A stretch of 7,933 nucleotides of DNA from Flavobacteriales bacterium UBA4422. GTDB taxonomy: Bacteria > Bacteroidota > Bacteroidia > Flavobacteriales_G > Salibacteraceae. Both the position numbers and the translations under genes were made by a program. The notes under the pieces were generated by a model. The model worked only from the letters and a program-made list of their open reading frames with translations, did no database searches and was not told the DNA's origin. Positions 6,612 through 7,933 of this stretch are shown here, one piece after another; positions within the stretch are counted from its first letter, which is position 1, and every line of letters starts with the position of its first letter. The stretch covers positions 1 through 7,933 of the forward strand of contig DGQE01000019.1 of NCBI GenBank assembly GCA_002389645.1. Reading direction: 5' to 3'.

Positions 6612-7753
6612 TACATGTCTAATACTATTTGCTCCGATGCCTGCCTTTTTTGCTCATCAACGATGTTGGCATATAACTGAGTAGTTTTTAAATCCTTATG
6701 TCCGAGCATTTTTGATACAGTGTAAATTGAAGTGCCCTTTTGAAGTTGTAGCACGGCGTATGTATGTCTGAAACAATGGAATGTGATGTCCTTCGATATT
6801 CCAGCTGCGCCTATCCACTGAAAGAGATGTTTGTTGTTATAGGCCGAATAAGTGAGTCCTTCAAATACTAATTCTGAATCGTTTCTTTCATCTCCCATGA
6901 GGCGTAAGGCCTGATCCGAAATGGGCAGGACTTCCATTCCTTTTGTTTTTTTCTGATGAAACGTTATTAACACACCTTGCCCTTCAATCCTCTCGACCTC
7001 ACTCCATTTCAGCTTCTGTATATCAGAAAACCGCAAGCCAGTTAGGGCGGAAAACAATGCAGCCTTCTTCATCAATGGATAATTGCATGGAGTTTGAACC
7101 AACCTGTTCAGTTCTTCTAATGTCAGGTGCTGGCGCACAGTTTCTTGCGCTTTTATTGGTTTGACTTTACTGTTTACATCAGTTTGCAGGATGCCATCTT
7201 TGAACGCTTGTTTCATCGCTGCCTTTATTTTATTGAAATAGGAGACAGCTGAGTTGGTTGCAAGATTTTTTTTCTCGCTCTTCCTACTTTTTGAATTGAG
7301 AAGAAACTCCTTAAAGGAATTACACCATTGTTCATTTAGGTCTCGAAATTTTAATTCTCCTTTTGTGAAGTCGATTAAGTAGTTCCGTGCAGAAACCCAA
7401 TTGTCATGATTCGATGCTTTCCGTAAATCACAAAGAGCAGTGAAGTACTCTACAAAATTTCGATCTTCCTTCTCTGCAATTAGCAATCTTTCCTTCTCCT
7501 CCTTTGTATAGATTTCTGGCTTGTTAAGCTCATTTTCTCTCTTGTGACGAATCATTTCAGCAAGTTGAAGAGTCTGTTTATTCGACTCCTTCTCAATGGG
7601 ATTGGTGGGTTTCTCATGAATATAGCTACCAAGAAACTCACGCCTTGTCAGTTTTCCTGTCTTGGTATTCAGGATGGGAGGGTAGAAGTCTAAATAAAGA
7701 CTGAGGCGTTTCTTTGAGATTGTTTTTTTGCGCAGTGCTACTTTAATGGCCAT
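6611..7753 (-). CDS. int: Tyrosine recombinase / integrase (arm-domain type)
   Basis: From the ATG at 7753 this is a 380-residue site-specific recombinase that would insert and excise the element. The N-terminal arm-binding domain (MAIKVALRKKTISKKRLSLYLDFYPP, to about 50) is followed by a SAM-like core-binding domain (about 98-190) and the catalytic domain. Catalytic residues are all present: R241 in TGLRFSDI, a lysine at about 268-269 in HQKKTK, H326-x-x-R329 in HCFRHTYA, H352 in LGHKDL and nucleophile Y361 in TTQLYA. The frame runs open to an ATG at 7810, but those 19 extra residues are encoded by the GGTACAA repeat cluster and precede the conserved arm-domain start, so 7753 is preferred. 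It overlaps the next gene by one base. Int binding to the repeats just upstream could repress its own gene; this is inferred. Confidence 0.92.
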   Translation of the reverse strand: MAIKVALRKKTISKKRLSLYLDFYPPILNTKTGKLTRREFLGSYIHEKPTNPIEKESNKQTLQLAEMIRHKRENELNKPEIYTKEEKERLLIAEKEDRNFVEYFTALCDLRKASNHDNWVSARNYLIDFTKGELKFRDLNEQWCNSFKEFLLNSKSRKSEKKNLATNSAVSYFNKIKAAMKQAFKDGILQTDVNSKVKPIKAQETVRQHLTLEELNRLVQTPCNYPLMKKAALFSALTGLRFSDIQKLKWSEVERIEGQGVLITFHQKKTKGMEVLPISDQALRLMGDERNDSELVFEGLTYSAYNNKHLFQWIGAAGISKDITFHCFRHTYAVLQLQKGTSIYTVSKMLGHKDLKTTQLYANIVDEQKRQASEQIVLDM

Positions 7754-7764
7754 GTACTTATATT

Positions 7765-7789
7765 TTGTACCTCGAAGATTGAGGTACAA
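7765..7789. promoter_or_regulatory. Perfect 9-bp dyad upstream of the integrase start
   Basis: TTGTACCTC (7765-7773) and GAGGTACAA (7781-7789) are exact reverse complements separated by 7 bp, centred about 24 bp upstream of the integrase ATG. The right arm is also the first of three direct GGTACAA copies. A symmetric site at this place suits an operator for a dimeric DNA-binding protein or paired integrase arm sites. Which protein binds is not known. Confidence 0.5.
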
Positions 7790-7810
7790 GCAAGGTACAA
7801 ATAGGTACAA
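7783..7810. repeat. Right-end GGTACAA triple direct repeat, candidate integrase arm sites
   Basis: GGTACAA occurs at 7783-7789, 7794-7800 and 7804-7810, spaced 11 and 10 bp, about one helical turn. The block at 7792-7810 (AAGGTACAAAT, one base, GGTACAA) mirrors the left-end block at 68-87, where the spacer is two bases. Only one stray copy (inverted, 3307-3313, inside the receptor gene) was noticed elsewhere, so the clustering at both ends is distinctive. Confidence 0.6.
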
Positions 7811-7933
7811 AAGAAACGCATAATGAATAAGTACTAATTATAAACAGGAATTGAACATATTATCCACAAAACGTGTAGTTTATGGGCGTTCCCCTCTTGT
7901 TCTTTCATGTTTATTTATGGGTACTTACTTTCC
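7811..7933. other. Non-coding right end, element edge or flank
   Basis: No gene is seen in these 123 bp. The stretch is AT-rich at first and contains TTTATGGG twice (7879-7886 and 7914-7921, 35 bp apart). The final bases TTACTTTCC (7925-7933) resemble TTACTTCCC at 14-22. The attachment site probably lies in or just beyond this stretch, but no convincing core repeat can be fixed. Confidence 0.3.

Larger units (their letters stand above)
68..7810. mobile_element. Putative integrative element with integrase, HUH Rep and metal-related cargo
   Basis: A tyrosine integrase sits at the right edge, and clusters of GGTACAA repeats in the same orientation lie at both edges (70-87 and 7783-7810). Between them are an integrase-coupled unknown gene, an excisionase-type HTH gene and a rolling-circle Rep gene, with two cargo units (receptor unit and mercury-transporter unit). 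All genes are co-oriented. No tRNA gene and no long exact direct repeat marks the boundaries inside the window, so the given limits are those of the outermost repeats and the true ends may lie somewhat outside. The alternative is a slice of a larger island or an integrated plasmid. Gene content and repeats are seen directly; the element's autonomy is inferred. Confidence 0.6.

Noticed and set aside
7835..7862. On the minus strand GTTCAATTCC at the right edge resembles a tRNA T-arm.
   Set aside because: The five bases before it do not pair with those after it, and no other tRNA arm is present.
1..7933. CRISPR arrays, insertion-sequence inverted ends and rRNA genes.
   Set aside because: No regularly spaced repeat units of 20 bases or more, no transposase gene and no rRNA-like sequence were seen.

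Overview
The window looks like a compact, Bacteroidota-type integrative element of about 7.8 kb, seen nearly end to end. The phylum call rests on the arm-domain tyrosine recombinase, the TonB-dependent receptor with a carboxypeptidase-like N-terminal domain, the fused MerT-MerP transporter, the lack of Shine-Dalgarno sequences, and one promoter resembling the Bacteroidota TTG / TAnnTTTG pattern. I cannot name a genus. All eight genes lie on the minus strand, so the reading order runs from the right end of the window to the left. No gap between genes exceeds 300 bases.

Right-hand module (about 5283-7810): a tyrosine integrase is followed, with a one-base TAATG overlap, by a 442-residue protein of unknown function. 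That protein has a duplicated KEFPxCCDxH motif near its N-terminus. Just upstream of the integrase start lie three direct GGTACAA copies, the first of which forms a perfect 9-bp dyad. Two more GGTACAA copies, in the same orientation, lie at the far left of the window (70-87). These look like integrase arm sites at both ends of the element.

First cargo unit (2601-5282): a likely promoter reads into a small exported Cys-rich protein (DUF6660-like) and then a 730-residue TonB-dependent outer-membrane receptor. A 213-bp non-coding stretch follows (2388-2600).

Replication module (987-2387): an excisionase-type helix-turn-helix protein lies 6 bp upstream of a rolling-circle HUH replication initiator. 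No separate relaxase, primase or conjugation gene is present.

Second cargo unit (108-932): a MerT-MerP fusion is followed, with no intergenic base, by a 70-residue Cys-rich GDCCVxC-family protein. No mercuric reductase (MerA), lyase (MerB) or MerR regulator is present.

Taken together, Int, perhaps with the HTH protein, would integrate and excise the element, and Rep could copy the excised circle or prepare it for transfer. The cargo covers the envelope from outside to inside: outer-membrane receptor, exported Cys-rich protein, inner-membrane metal transporter and cytosolic thiol-rich protein. That the two cargo units form one metal-handling pathway is an inference, not something the sequence proves.
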